Shown piece by piece: positions 28,296 to 36,652 of a DNA stretch of 39,240 nucleotides. Source of the DNA: Bacteroidota bacterium (GTDB lineage Bacteria > Bacteroidota > Bacteroidia > Bacteroidales > UBA7960); the NCBI GenBank assembly GCA_007693555.1, contig REDJ01000142.1, forward strand, positions 1 to 39,240, written 5' to 3'. The notes beneath the pieces were generated by a model, which was not told the DNA's origin, searched no databases, and worked only from the letters and a program-made list of their open reading frames with translations. Position 1 is the first letter of the stretch. The number at the start of each line of letters is the position of its first letter. The position numbers and the translations under genes were made by a program.

Positions 28296-28333
28296 AAAGC
28301 CGGGTATGTCAAACCTGGCACACCTGCGGCTTT
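28296..28333 (-). terminator. Terminator-like hairpin after the beta-helix gene
   Basis: On the minus strand AAAGCCG...CGGCTTT (7 pairs, 24-base loop with a possible inner GGT/ACC pairing) is followed by a short T-run. It lies about 90 bases after the beta-helix stop and about 40 bases before the ATP-grasp start. Confidence 0.5.
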
Positions 28334-28376
28334 AAAAACTATTACAAGATACAAATGTTTTTCATACGAATGTTTA

Positions 28377-28384
28377 CAAACGTA
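28377..28384 (-). promoter_or_regulatory. Possible -7 box for the ATP-grasp/dprA genes
   Basis: TACGTTTG on the minus strand fits TAnnTTTG. There is no TTG at the expected distance. If used, the leader would contain the hairpin at 28296-28333. Confidence 0.3.
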
Positions 28385-28424
28385 ATTTTTTTTTAAGTGC
28401 TGTAAAATCGTATTGTCGGAAGGG

Positions 28425-30203
28425 TCATATTTTTATAATCCTGAAGACTTGTTTTCCGGATTCGTTGACGAAATAAACAAAATAAACCCCCGGTGCTATC
28501 CCATCAAACCGGAGAGGTAAAGTAAATTGCCGGCTCTCAAAATTGCCTGAAAAAATTTTTTCACCATTCAAATCTGTAATGAAAACTTCATAAGGGGCAC
28601 AAAAACTTTCAGGTATTTCAATATGCAACAAGTCATTAACCGGATTGGGAAAAAGATTCCACGACGAAAAATATAAATCGGAAGTGGTTGTCCCTTGAAA
28701 AAAAACAGCAGTGATTTGAGTATCCTCAAGAAGTTCAAATTCCAGTAGATTGTCCTGAATATTTCCCCAGGGAGCAACCCAGTGATCAAAATACCACTGT
28801 TCATCAGGCATAGGGGTGATGTTTATTAAAGTTCCTTCCTGAAATATGTGGGTGCCAATGCCGGGGTCAGTTGTGCCGTTTCCTTCTGTTGAAATGGTGA
28901 GTTCAAAATAGGAATAGGGATCCTGAAACTCAAAAGCCCCCATGTCAATCCTGATTCCACTGAAGCGGGCATTCCCTGCCAGATCAAGGGGAAATATGTC
29001 AAGTTCGTGCGAATTCTCATAACCAGAATCAATGCCGGGAGAACCATCTGACAATGAAAAGTCCATATTTGCAGGGTCTTCAAACAACGGAACCTCATCA
29101 ATATTATCCTGATAGACACCAAGGTAATCATCACCATACCCACCACCATCAAATGCTTCCAGGCCACCTTCAATATTACAGTTGTAAAAATCAGGAGCGG
29201 ATAGCGCATCCCAGATAAATACCTGGTTTACTGAATCGGCATGAACTGTATTGCTTCTGATGATACAATTATAAAATACAGGCTTGCTCATTTCATTAAA
29301 ATATAAGCCTCCGCCATAGCCTGCATAATTATGCAAAATAGTATTATTTGCAAAAACTCCGGATGCTTCAACAAAAGCAATGCCTCCGCCAAAAAACATG
29401 GAGTAATTATATGCAATAAGATTATTTGAAAACACATTTGCACCGGTTGCCCGCAGCACTCCTATACCACCGCCAAGTGGCGAATTATTATTGATGATGA
29501 TATTGTTAAATACATTAGGGTCGGCAGATTCAACGGCCAACGCACCACCAATACCACTGGCATAATTTTGCTCAAAATGACTCCAGGAAACTTGCGGCCG
29601 GCCACTGGTCATGAAAATAGCTCCCCCGTAAGTCCATAACTCAGATTCTTCATTACTGGCAGTGTTTTTATAAAAACTGCTTTTAGTGATTATTGAGTTA
29701 TTGCCCTCAATATAAATGGCCCCACCCTTTCTGTATGCATAATTATGCCTGAATGTGCAGTTTTCAATACTAATATTTACAGGTCCTGCAACACACACAG
29801 CACCACCATTATGAAAATCATTTTTTGAAGCTTTTGAGAACTCAAAAATGCAGTGCTCAAGCAAAGAGATATTGTCATTTTTAATTTCATCATTTCCCAA
29901 AAATCTAATCCCGTTCCAGCCGCCTTCGGCAATATGTGTATTAAAAATGTTTGTTGTATCTGCTGCAGTAAATGTTACAGGAGATTCTTCGGTGCCGGTT
30001 GCTGTTAACGTACCCTCAACTGTTATATGGTAATAGTCGTGAAAATAAACAACAGTGCCTTCAGGTATCTCCATTGTTTCTCCCGGGCCTACATAAATGT
30101 TGTTTGTTACATGAAGAGTGTCCTGTCCGTTTATTCCAAAGGACCATATCATGCAAAAAAATATAACCGAATGTTTACAGGTAGTGTGTAGATGTTTTTT
30201 CAT
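28425..30203 (-). CDS. Parallel beta-helix surface protein with T9SS sorting domain
   Basis: Predicted secreted or cell-surface protein of 592 residues. A signal peptide (hydrophobic 11-24, likely cleavage near INGQ) is followed by a right-handed beta-helix. Its coils show recurring Gly-Gly-(Ala/Gly) turns at about 133, 160, 193, 219, 244, 272 and 297, with many N-N-x-I ladders. An InlB-type repeat (about 440-505; FELTISTEGNGTTDPGIG ... DHWVAPWGN) comes next. The type A sorting domain (from NLFPNPVNDLLHIE to QVFRIIKI) closes the protein. Such helices often bind or cut polysaccharides, but no catalytic residues can be assigned. It should be secreted by the T9SS encoded at 8477-14531. Confidence 0.88.
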   Translation of the reverse strand: MKKHLHTTCKHSVIFFCMIWSFGINGQDTLHVTNNIYVGPGETMEIPEGTVVYFHDYYHITVEGTLTATGTEESPVTFTAADTTNIFNTHIAEGGWNGIRFLGNDEIKNDNISLLEHCIFEFSKASKNDFHNGGAVCVAGPVNISIENCTFRHNYAYRKGGAIYIEGNNSIITKSSFYKNTASNEESELWTYGGAIFMTSGRPQVSWSHFEQNYASGIGGALAVESADPNVFNNIIINNNSPLGGGIGVLRATGANVFSNNLIAYNYSMFFGGGIAFVEASGVFANNTILHNYAGYGGGLYFNEMSKPVFYNCIIRSNTVHADSVNQVFIWDALSAPDFYNCNIEGGLEAFDGGGYGDDYLGVYQDNIDEVPLFEDPANMDFSLSDGSPGIDSGYENSHELDIFPLDLAGNARFSGIRIDMGAFEFQDPYSYFELTISTEGNGTTDPGIGTHIFQEGTLINITPMPDEQWYFDHWVAPWGNIQDNLLEFELLEDTQITAVFFQGTTTSDLYFSSWNLFPNPVNDLLHIEIPESFCAPYEVFITDLNGEKIFSGNFESRQFTLPLRFDGIAPGVYFVYFVNESGKQVFRIIKI

Positions 30204-30349
30204 ATTTCCCTTTTTTTGTTTCCCTGTTTTTCAGATGTGAAAAATCTGATTTGTTTTTCGAACTGAAAATTAATTATGGTGTAAAATTATATTTTTTAGG
30301 GAGATTATTAAAAAATGAATAAAAAAACGTATGTTCGTATAAAAACCTT

Positions 30350-31441
30350 ATGTCCAAAACAATACTGGTGTGTCCGTTAAACTGGGGCCTGGGCCATGCA
30401 AGCCGATGTATTCCTGTAATTCGGGAGTTCCTTAAAAGGAATTGCAGGGTTGTAGTAGCTGCATCGGGGGCACCCCTGGCAATGCTCAGGGATGAGTTTG
30501 GAGATGATGCGGAATATATGATATTTCCCGGTAAGGAAATCAAATATTCACGCGGAAAGTTTATGATTCTTAAATTAACCGGCCAGCTACCCGGTTTCTT
30601 GTTTTCCATGTATCAGGAATACAGATGGATAAAAAAAATCACGAAAACTCTTAAACCGGATATTATCATATCAGATAACAGGTATGGGGCAAGATCCCGA
30701 TCTGTTTATTCCGTTTTTATTACCCATCAGTTATTCGTAAGAATGCCTCCAAAACTGAGAATATTTCAAGGTTTATCGGAGATGATAAACCGTATGTTTA
30801 TTCATGCTTTTCATGAATGCTGGGTGCCGGATTTTCCTGATGCACCTGGCTTGTCGGATGATCTTTCTCATAAGAAAAGCATCAACAATGTTTTTTTCAC
30901 CGGGCCGCTCAGCCGCTTTCAAAACCCCGAGGAATACAAAGGAGAGGAATTTGCTTTTCAATTGCCGGATGATTTTATATTGGTTTTATTATCAGGACCT
31001 GAGCCTCAAAGGAGTATCCTGGAAGACAAACTGAGCAAAGAACTTGAGCATGAAACGGTTATTTGGTTCAGAGGTCTGCCAGGCAATATTGGACTTAAAA
31101 AAACCGGAAATCATTTCCGTTTTGACCATGGCAATGAACAATTGATGGGATATTGCCTGAAAAAAGCACGGCTGGTAATTTGTCGTTCAGGTTATTCAAC
31201 AATAATGGATCTGGCAGTATTTGGCAAAAAAGCCATACTCATTCCTACTCCAGGACAAACGGAGCAGGAATACCTGGCTGAAATGCTCCACAATCAAAGC
31301 TATGTGGTAAGTGTGAACCAAAAAAATCTTTTTGAACTTCACAAAGATATACCCCTGGCAGAAAAATTAAAAGGAATACCCCAAATGGGCAATTCGGCTC
31401 TGCTGGCTGATTATGCAGGCAGGGTTTTGAAAAAGGTGTAG
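30350..31441 (+). CDS. MurG-like glycosyltransferase (GT-B fold)
   Basis: A 363-residue glycosyltransferase with the two Rossmann-like halves of the GT-B fold. The N-terminal half begins ILVCPLNWGLGHASRCIPVI, the Gly-rich acceptor loop of the MurG/GT28 group, and has KPDIIISDNRYGARS. The C-terminal half has ILVLLSGPEPQRSILEDK and the nucleotide-sugar site ARLVICRSGYSTIMDLAVFGKKAILIPTPGQTEQ (read as motif pieces RSGYSTIMDLA and IPTPGQTEQEYLAE). It is not MurG itself because the family motifs differ. The sugar and acceptor are unknown. It is divergent from the beta-helix gene and ends 3 bases from the ChaN-like gene. Confidence 0.82.
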   Translation: MSKTILVCPLNWGLGHASRCIPVIREFLKRNCRVVVAASGAPLAMLRDEFGDDAEYMIFPGKEIKYSRGKFMILKLTGQLPGFLFSMYQEYRWIKKITKTLKPDIIISDNRYGARSRSVYSVFITHQLFVRMPPKLRIFQGLSEMINRMFIHAFHECWVPDFPDAPGLSDDLSHKKSINNVFFTGPLSRFQNPEEYKGEEFAFQLPDDFILVLLSGPEPQRSILEDKLSKELEHETVIWFRGLPGNIGLKKTGNHFRFDHGNEQLMGYCLKKARLVICRSGYSTIMDLAVFGKKAILIPTPGQTEQEYLAEMLHNQSYVVSVNQKNLFELHKDIPLAEKLKGIPQMGNSALLADYAGRVLKKV

Positions 31442-31444
31442 TTT

Positions 31445-32332
31445 TTAATGGGTTTTGGTCATAGTTGCCGGTACCGCGATAATAAAATCTGCAAGGTTTA
31501 AGTATTGCTCATCTAGCGATTCCACCTGCGATTGCTCAATGGTACTGATTGTAACCAGTTGCAGGTCAGGTTTTTCCAGTTTCAGATACCATACAATACC
31601 CTCATAATTATTGGAATGGTATGCACCGTGAAAATGAATGAACAGATTTCCACCCTCAAAATTTTTCAGAATGAAGTGCGCCATGGTAGCATCTTTGATA
31701 GCCTGGGCCTTAGGAAAATTTTCATTGATATGACCAGGCATATGCCCCATTTCCAGCATGGCTTTATAACCCGGAAGTTCAGGGTCATAGGCAACAGGCA
31801 GCGGAGCTGTGTATTGCAACGCCTGCGGACTTAAACTTTCAAGTCCTTCAAACCCTTCGCGGTTTACGAGTGAAGCATACCTCCTGGGTATATTTGTAGC
31901 AATCAGTTGGAGATTTTTTTCCCTGGCAAATTCAACCAACGGTCTTATGTCGGTATCATAATTTCTCCAGAGGCGGGCCTCTGCCCTGAAGTTCCTTTCT
32001 GCAATGAGGCCTGAGAAATATTCATCTAACAAAAGCTGATTGTCGGCCTCAAACATTTCCATACCCAAAACAAGATTTTTTCCTTTAAGCGAATGGAGGG
32101 CCTTTGTAAGCTCCAGTTGCAGCCAGTGGCTGATGGAGTTGTTATGCAATTCACCAAATAAAACAATACCGGCATCTGTGGATTCCTCAACCAGGTTTTC
32201 AAATGTGGTTACATTGCCATCTTTGTCAAATATCTGATAAGCCTTCAGGTTCTGGGCCTGGGAATTGAAGAAAAATAAAAATGTGATTATCAGAACAGGT
32301 AAGAATTTTCTATTATTCATTATGTACATCAT
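31445..32332 (-). CDS. ChaN-like (Tiki superfamily) exported protein
   Basis: Exported protein of the ChaN haem-binding/Tiki superfamily, linked in some bacteria to iron uptake. The signal peptide is clear (LPVLIITFLFFFNSQAQ, ending about residue 27), without a lipobox Cys. Superfamily motifs are VLFGELHNNSISHW (Glu61, His63), LVLGMEMFEADNQ and LFIHFHGAYHSNNYEGI. ATG codons at 32332, 32329 and 32320 could each start it; the last gives MNNRKFLPVLI, the most natural signal peptide. A metal-dependent peptidase role, as in Tiki, cannot be excluded. Confidence 0.85.
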   Translation of the reverse strand: MMYIMNNRKFLPVLIITFLFFFNSQAQNLKAYQIFDKDGNVTTFENLVEESTDAGIVLFGELHNNSISHWLQLELTKALHSLKGKNLVLGMEMFEADNQLLLDEYFSGLIAERNFRAEARLWRNYDTDIRPLVEFAREKNLQLIATNIPRRYASLVNREGFEGLESLSPQALQYTAPLPVAYDPELPGYKAMLEMGHMPGHINENFPKAQAIKDATMAHFILKNFEGGNLFIHFHGAYHSNNYEGIVWYLKLEKPDLQLVTISTIEQSQVESLDEQYLNLADFIIAVPATMTKTH

Positions 32333-32436
32333 TTAAGTAAAAAGTGAGCCAAATCTTAATAGTTAGAACTCCATAAAGATTTTAACATTACATGCTTTGG
32401 TTTGTTTGGTTTTGGTTGCAACAAATTTTGGCAAGC

Positions 32437-32928
32437 TTATAAATTTTCAAGGTCTTTTGATGTAAAAGAAAGAGGTAACAGATCCTGAGCTTTTTCAATC
32501 AGAAAAATTTTACCCGAATGCCCGCTTAAAAATATTTTCATGGGCGAATCCTGCTTCACTTCATACTCAAGGAGTACCTGTCTGCAAGCTCCGCAAGGGG
32601 TTACAGGATGGTCGATATTGTGACTTTTGGCGTTACCACTTATTGCGATGGCCTTCATTTTTATGTCAGGATAACTGGCTGAAGCTGCAAATGCTGCAAC
32701 ACGCTCAGCGCATAATCCACTTGGGTAAGCAGCATTCTCCTGGTTGCTGCCTTTTATGATTTCGCCGTTTTCAAGCAGAATGGCAGCACCCACATAAAAA
32801 CCCGAATAAGGTGCATAAGCCTGTGTTGTCATATGGCGTGCGAGCCTTATTAGCTCCTGTTCTTCAGCAGGAAGCTGACTGACATCTTCAACCTCGGTGA
32901 GATAAAGGGAGATTTCAACTTTTTTCAT
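32437..32928 (-). CDS. cdd: Cytidine deaminase
   Basis: Zinc enzyme that deaminates cytidine and deoxycytidine to uridine forms in pyrimidine salvage. The 163 residues contain the homotetrameric-type signature: Cys73-Ala-Glu75 in SGLCAERVAAF and Cys112/Cys115 in TPCGACRQVL. The substrate strand YSGFYVGAAI and the NQENAAYPSG loop are also present. A possible -7 box lies about 100 bases upstream. Confidence 0.96.
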   Translation of the reverse strand: MKKVEISLYLTEVEDVSQLPAEEQELIRLARHMTTQAYAPYSGFYVGAAILLENGEIIKGSNQENAAYPSGLCAERVAAFAASASYPDIKMKAIAISGNAKSHNIDHPVTPCGACRQVLLEYEVKQDSPMKIFLSGHSGKIFLIEKAQDLLPLSFTSKDLENL

Positions 32929-33031
32929 GTAGAAAATTTTCTGGTTTAATTGCAGAATGTATTATAAACCCCGGGGAGATTGCCACAGGGACGTAAAAAT
33001 AAACAATACTCCACATTTCACAAAATAAAAC

Positions 33032-33039
33032 CAAATATA
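33032..33039 (-). promoter_or_regulatory. Possible -7 box for cdd
   Basis: TATATTTG on the minus strand fits TAnnTTTG, about 104 bases upstream of cdd. No TTG lies at the expected spacing. Confidence 0.3.
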
Positions 33040-33176
33040 CAAGGGTTTTTTATATATAACGAATGCTTTATTCTTTTTCAGGTTTCATAATACAATGAAA
33101 TATGTTAAAATTAAACAATTAACGATAAATTTTCGTTAATCATATAAATATTATCACATTTTTGTCTGCATATAGA

Positions 33177-33207
33177 TTGACTTTTATTGATATTTCCCGT
33201 ATATTTG
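33177..33207 (+). promoter_or_regulatory. Promoter of the YtxH-holin module
   Basis: TTG (33177-33179), a 20-base spacer and TATATTTG (33200-33207) match the Bacteroidota consensus exactly. The leader to the ATG at 33290 is about 76 bases. Confidence 0.65.
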
Positions 33208-33289
33208 AAAAAGCTAAGATATTTGGTTTTTTAACTACAAAAAACCTTTACTTGTTTAAATTATTGTTTAATTTATAAATTATAAAATT

Positions 33290-33535
33290 ATGGATAAATC
33301 AACTGGAAAAGCCTTAGTAGGTTTTATAGTAGGAGCTGCCGTTGGTGTAGCAGCAGGAATTCTTTTCGCACCCCAAAAAGGAACCGATACAAGAAAAGAA
33401 CTCAGAAAAAAGGCTGATGAACTCAGCAAAGAAGTAACTTCCAAAGTTGGTGAAAAAATGGACGAAATGAAGAAATACGTTCAGGAAATTGCCGATGATG
33501 CCAAAACCAAATACAAAAAAGTTGAAGATGCATGA
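33290..33535 (+). CDS. YtxH-domain small protein
   Basis: An 81-residue protein with a Gly/Ala-rich membrane helix at the N-terminus (VGFIVGAAVGVAAGILFAPQ, about 10-29). The family's FAPQKG/TRKEL turn follows, then a charged amphipathic helix to the C-terminus. The YtxH family is often induced by general stress in Gram-positives and is common in Bacteroidota; its molecular role is unknown. It leads a three-gene set of small envelope proteins. Confidence 0.85.
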   Translation: MDKSTGKALVGFIVGAAVGVAAGILFAPQKGTDTRKELRKKADELSKEVTSKVGEKMDEMKKYVQEIADDAKTKYKKVEDA

Positions 33536-33538
33536 TTA

Positions 33539-33561
33539 ATTTCGGGCAGATTGCCTGAAAT
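33539..33561 (+). promoter_or_regulatory. Intercistronic hairpin after the YtxH gene
   Basis: ATTTCGGGCA-GAT-TGCCTGAAAT forms a 10-pair stem with one G-U pair and a 3-base loop, starting 3 bases after the stop. No T-run follows, so it may protect the transcript end or lower read-through. Confidence 0.5.
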
Positions 33562-33583
33562 ACTTAATTAGTCCTTATCTTTG
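33551..33583 (+). promoter_or_regulatory. Internal promoter for the holin-like gene
   Basis: TTG (33551-33553), a 22-base spacer and TATCTTTG (33576-33583), 36 bases upstream of the start at 33620. The TTG lies within the hairpin. Confidence 0.5.
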
Positions 33584-33619
33584 AAATTTTAAGGGCTGAT
33601 ATAATTAATCTGCTACTCA

Positions 33620-33988
33620 ATGGAGAACAAGACTATTTTTGATAACATTTCCGAGCTGAAGGATAACCTTAAGAACTACCTGGAAACAAAGGTTTCCTAT
33701 TACGGAATTTCAGCGTTTGAGAAGGCCGTACGAATCCTGACTGCAATTGCTTCACGGGGTTTTATGCTTTTATTTATGTTTCTTGCGTTGATTTTCCTTT
33801 CTGCAACTGCAGCACTGTATATTGGCTCCATTTTGGAAAGTACCGAACTTGGGCTGCTTATAGTTGGAGGTTTCTACCTTTTGCTCGGATTTGTTTTTCT
33901 TGCGTTTGGGAAAAGAATTTTCAGCCCGGTTATTATCAAATCACTGGTAAATCTTTTTTTCCAGGATGATAATGATGAAGAAAAATAA
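33620..33988 (+). CDS. Holin-superfamily-III-like membrane protein
   Basis: A 122-residue membrane protein with an N-terminal amphipathic region (NISELKDNLKNYLETKVSYY) and two helices at about 48-71 and 79-99. The tail is acidic (FFQDDNDEEK). This layout fits the phage-holin-like family (Holin-X, PF07332) often found next to YtxH genes. No phage genes are near, so a phage role is unlikely. It lies 85 bases after the YtxH stop and 14 bases before the next small gene. Confidence 0.75.
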   Translation: MENKTIFDNISELKDNLKNYLETKVSYYGISAFEKAVRILTAIASRGFMLLFMFLALIFLSATAALYIGSILESTELGLLIVGGFYLLLGFVFLAFGKRIFSPVIIKSLVNLFFQDDNDEEK

Positions 33989-34002
33989 AAAATCACCGGA
34001 CT

Positions 34003-34296
34003 ATGAGCCTTCAAAATTTTAAAAAATTAAAAACCCTGCAAGACATCAAACTGGAGAAAACCAAAATCCGGTACGAAATGATTTTGGCGGAAAACAAGCT
34101 TATGGACAGTTTGAACGCTGTAGAACAATTGGTAACCATAACAGCATTTTTCAGGCGGTTTGTTACAGGCTTCAGATATGCTCAGAGTTTCTTGCGAAAT
34201 TTTTATAAATATATAGACAGGTTTATGTTCTGGAAAAAGGACAAGGAAGAGGATGAAGAAGAAGAAAGTACAGAGAACCGTAAGAAAAAAGAATAA
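34003..34296 (+). CDS. Small basic/acidic protein of the YtxH-holin module
   Basis: A 97-residue protein that I do not recognise. It has a Lys-rich start (SLQNFKKLKTLQDIKLEKTK), an amphipathic central part with weak hydrophobicity (ITAFFRRFVTGFRYAQSFL), and a highly charged tail (KKDKEEDEEEESTENRKKKE). It starts 14 bases after the holin-like gene and ends 49 bases before a strong terminator, so it completes the operon. It may bind the membrane face and the two partner proteins (inference). Confidence 0.75.
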   Translation: MSLQNFKKLKTLQDIKLEKTKIRYEMILAENKLMDSLNAVEQLVTITAFFRRFVTGFRYAQSFLRNFYKYIDRFMFWKKDKEEDEEEESTENRKKKE

Positions 34297-34345
34297 TATA
34301 AAGATTTTTTTCTGTCAGATAGATAAACTGATAATATATGATGTT

Positions 34346-34376
34346 AACCGGTTGATTAAGATTCAACCGGTTTTTT
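34346..34376 (+). terminator. Strong terminator of the YtxH-holin module
   Basis: Perfect 10-pair stem AACCGGTTGA/TCAACCGGTT with a 7-base loop, followed by a T-run. It touches the stop codon of the converging metallophosphoesterase gene. Confidence 0.85.
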
Positions 34377-35538
34377 ATTCTTCGAAAGTGATTTTAAGAT
34401 TCACGATTTCAGGCCGGTTGCCAACTCTTACCGGTGGTCCCCAGGTGCCTACTCCATTTGAAACATAAGCATGCATATTGCCGATTTTGCCATAACCGTA
34501 ACTGATGGTATAAATGGCAGAAGTAATATAATTCAGAGGCCATAACTGACCGTGATGTGTATGTCCTGAAAGTTGCAGGTCGATACCGAGCGAAGCTGCT
34601 TTTTCAAGATAATAGGGCTGGTGATCAATTAATATCAGGGGATAACTGGAATCGGCCTTGTCCACAACTTCTTCAAGACTTTTTCTTTCCCTTCCGGCAA
34701 ATCGGGGTTTATCGCGGTCTTCGCGACCGATTAAATAAAAGCTGTCATTTATCTTTACCACACTGTCGCGAATGATTTTGAGTCCGTGCGAAACCAGGTA
34801 ATTGTAAGCGGGCTCTGCTCCTCCTATATATTCATGATTTCCCATTACACCATATACCCCCAGCGGAGCCTGCAGCCTTTTTAAGGTTTGTCCGATATTC
34901 TGACGCAGCACCGGCTCCAGATCTTCATCCAAAACATCACCCGCCAGCAGAATAATATCGGGGTTGAGTTTTTCAACCTGTTTTACAATTTTTTCAAAAT
35001 GTCCATTTCCAATAAGAGTTCCCAGGTGTATATCGGACATCAATACCGCATTTAATTCTTTCATTCCGTTTGCCTGTTTGGGGATGTGCAAATCCAGATG
35101 TGTTATACGCGGATGTAAGGTATTGATATGCCCGGCAAAAATTACTCCGGCAACAAGCACAGTTACTCCGGAAAAAATATAGAGTTTGACCTTATCATAG
35201 TTTTCAGTAATAAATGACGGATAAAAGGGTATGATGGTATTTGCCAACCTTATCAAATCAAATAAAACAACGGCAAGAGTGAAATATAACATACCTGCCA
35301 GCCAGAAAGATCCGGTCCACACGAGTATATCACTGGCATGGGATAGATAGATTCTTTCCAGAGTACGACCTGCAACATAGGTCAGCACAAGCAACCAGAA
35401 TACCCAGGGGAAAATTGATTTTAAGACACCTCCTGTTGGTAATGCCTGCATTCCCCTGACGTAGATGTAGTAATTTATTGAGGCGTAAACCAGCAATACA
35501 ATAGTGTAAAAGATTAGAAAGGCCATTTTTCTTGACAT
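34375..35538 (-). CDS. Membrane-anchored metallophosphoesterase
   Basis: Calcineurin-like phosphoesterase behind four membrane helices (about 5-25, 37-55, 65-90 and 110-135, counted from MSRKMAFL). The metal-binding motifs are in order: VLMSDIHLGTLIG, LLAGDVLDEDL, GVMGNHEYIGGAE and LSGHTHHGQLWPL. The family (YkuE-like) includes phosphodiesterases acting on lipids or nucleotides; the substrate here is not known. I prefer ATG at 35538, but an in-frame ATG at 35565 would add nine residues. It converges on the YtxH-holin operon. Confidence 0.9.
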   Translation of the reverse strand: MSRKMAFLIFYTIVLLVYASINYYIYVRGMQALPTGGVLKSIFPWVFWLLVLTYVAGRTLERIYLSHASDILVWTGSFWLAGMLYFTLAVVLFDLIRLANTIIPFYPSFITENYDKVKLYIFSGVTVLVAGVIFAGHINTLHPRITHLDLHIPKQANGMKELNAVLMSDIHLGTLIGNGHFEKIVKQVEKLNPDIILLAGDVLDEDLEPVLRQNIGQTLKRLQAPLGVYGVMGNHEYIGGAEPAYNYLVSHGLKIIRDSVVKINDSFYLIGREDRDKPRFAGRERKSLEEVVDKADSSYPLILIDHQPYYLEKAASLGIDLQLSGHTHHGQLWPLNYITSAIYTISYGYGKIGNMHAYVSNGVGTWGPPVRVGNRPEIVNLKITFEE

Positions 35539-35731
35539 ATTTATTTTTTTTCGCCTGTTAAACACTGCTTATCCGGTTTTGTTCTCAACCACTTAAGACC
35601 TTTTGAAGTTTCCCTATTAAAATATTTTAAATGCTGGTTTTTAATTCAGGTTTTCTGAACAAACCTTACCGGAAGTAGTTTGTATTTTTAAATTTAAATC
35701 CAGAAAAATAAAAAGTAAAACATTTTGATCT

Positions 35732-36565
35732 ATGGAATTGGAAGGTAAGATTTGTGTAATTACCGGAGCAACATCCGGTGTGGGAAAAGAAACAGCAAAG
35801 GCTTTGGCGAAAATGGGAGCTGCTTTGGTGTTACCTTTTCGGGATTCTATGAAGGGTGATACTTTGAAAGATGAAATACTGGCAGAAACACCTGATGCGA
35901 AACTTGATTTCATGCATTGCGATCTGGCTTCTCTTGAATCAATCAGGCAATTTGCCAAAGAATACAAGACAAAGTATGATAAGTTACATATTCTGATTAA
36001 TAATGCGGGTATATGGGAATCCAAAAGAAATCTCTCGGAGGATGGTATTGAAATGAATTTTGCAGTAAATCATCTGGCCCCATTTCTTTTAACGCATCTG
36101 TTGCTTGATACCATCAAAAGAAGTGCACCTGCCCGTATAATCAATGTTGCCAGCAATGCTCACAAATACACGAAAATGAATTTTCCGGACCTGGAATTTG
36201 AAAAAAAATATTCCAGTATGAAATCTTACAGTCAATCCAAGCTGGCCAATATTTTATTTACCAAAAAGCTTTCGCAGCAATTGCGTGGCTCGGGTGTAAC
36301 GGTAAATTCTCTGCACCCTGGGTTCGTGAAAACAAATCTTTTTGACAAAATCCCAGGTTTTATGGTGAAAATTATGGGTTTGTTTATGATATCACCCGTC
36401 AAGGGAGCGCAAACCACCATTTATCTTGCCACTTCTCCTGATGTGGAAAAAACCAGTGGAGAATACTTTTCTGAGAGCAAACCCCAAAAACCCTCATCGG
36501 AGGCTCTCAGACAGGATGTTGCAGACCGGCTTTGGAGCATAAGTGAAAAATATGTGGGGATTTAA
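35732..36565 (+). CDS. Short-chain dehydrogenase/reductase (retinol-dehydrogenase-like)
   Basis: NAD(P)-dependent oxidoreductase of the classical SDR fold, 277 residues. The cofactor loop is TGATSGVG (11-18), with NNAG at 90-93, catalytic Ser141 and the Tyr166-x3-Lys170 motif (YSQSK). The LHPGFVKTNLF segment follows. The long segment between Ser141 and Tyr166 and the sequence NVASNAHKY resemble the retinol-dehydrogenase/WW-domain oxidoreductase group. The substrate is unknown. The gene stands 87 bases upstream of an HD-domain gene that has its own promoter-like box. Confidence 0.88.
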   Translation: MELEGKICVITGATSGVGKETAKALAKMGAALVLPFRDSMKGDTLKDEILAETPDAKLDFMHCDLASLESIRQFAKEYKTKYDKLHILINNAGIWESKRNLSEDGIEMNFAVNHLAPFLLTHLLLDTIKRSAPARIINVASNAHKYTKMNFPDLEFEKKYSSMKSYSQSKLANILFTKKLSQQLRGSGVTVNSLHPGFVKTNLFDKIPGFMVKIMGLFMISPVKGAQTTIYLATSPDVEKTSGEYFSESKPQKPSSEALRQDVADRLWSISEKYVGI

Positions 36566-36614
36566 GGGTTGGGATTTGCCTTTCAGCTTGATTCGGTTAA
36601 AATAATGTTTTTGT

Positions 36615-36622
36615 TACATTTG
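36615..36622 (+). promoter_or_regulatory. -7 box for the HD-domain gene
   Basis: TACATTTG fits TAnnTTTG, 30 bases before the start at 36653. A TTG at 36588-36590 is 24 bases upstream, slightly longer than usual. Confidence 0.45.
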
Positions 36623-36652
36623 CAGATTCAGAAACCTTAAACCCTGAGTATT

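Larger units (their letters stand above)
32929..33289. other. Divergent intergenic region between cdd and the YtxH gene
   Basis: A 360-base AT-rich region holding the possible cdd -7 box at 33032-33039 and the well-formed promoter of the YtxH-holin module at 33177-33207. I see no small gene. Confidence 0.5.

Noticed and set aside
33620-33988. Holin-like protein as a sign of a prophage.
   Set aside because: No integrase, terminase, capsid or lysis genes are nearby; the neighbours are small stress-type envelope proteins.
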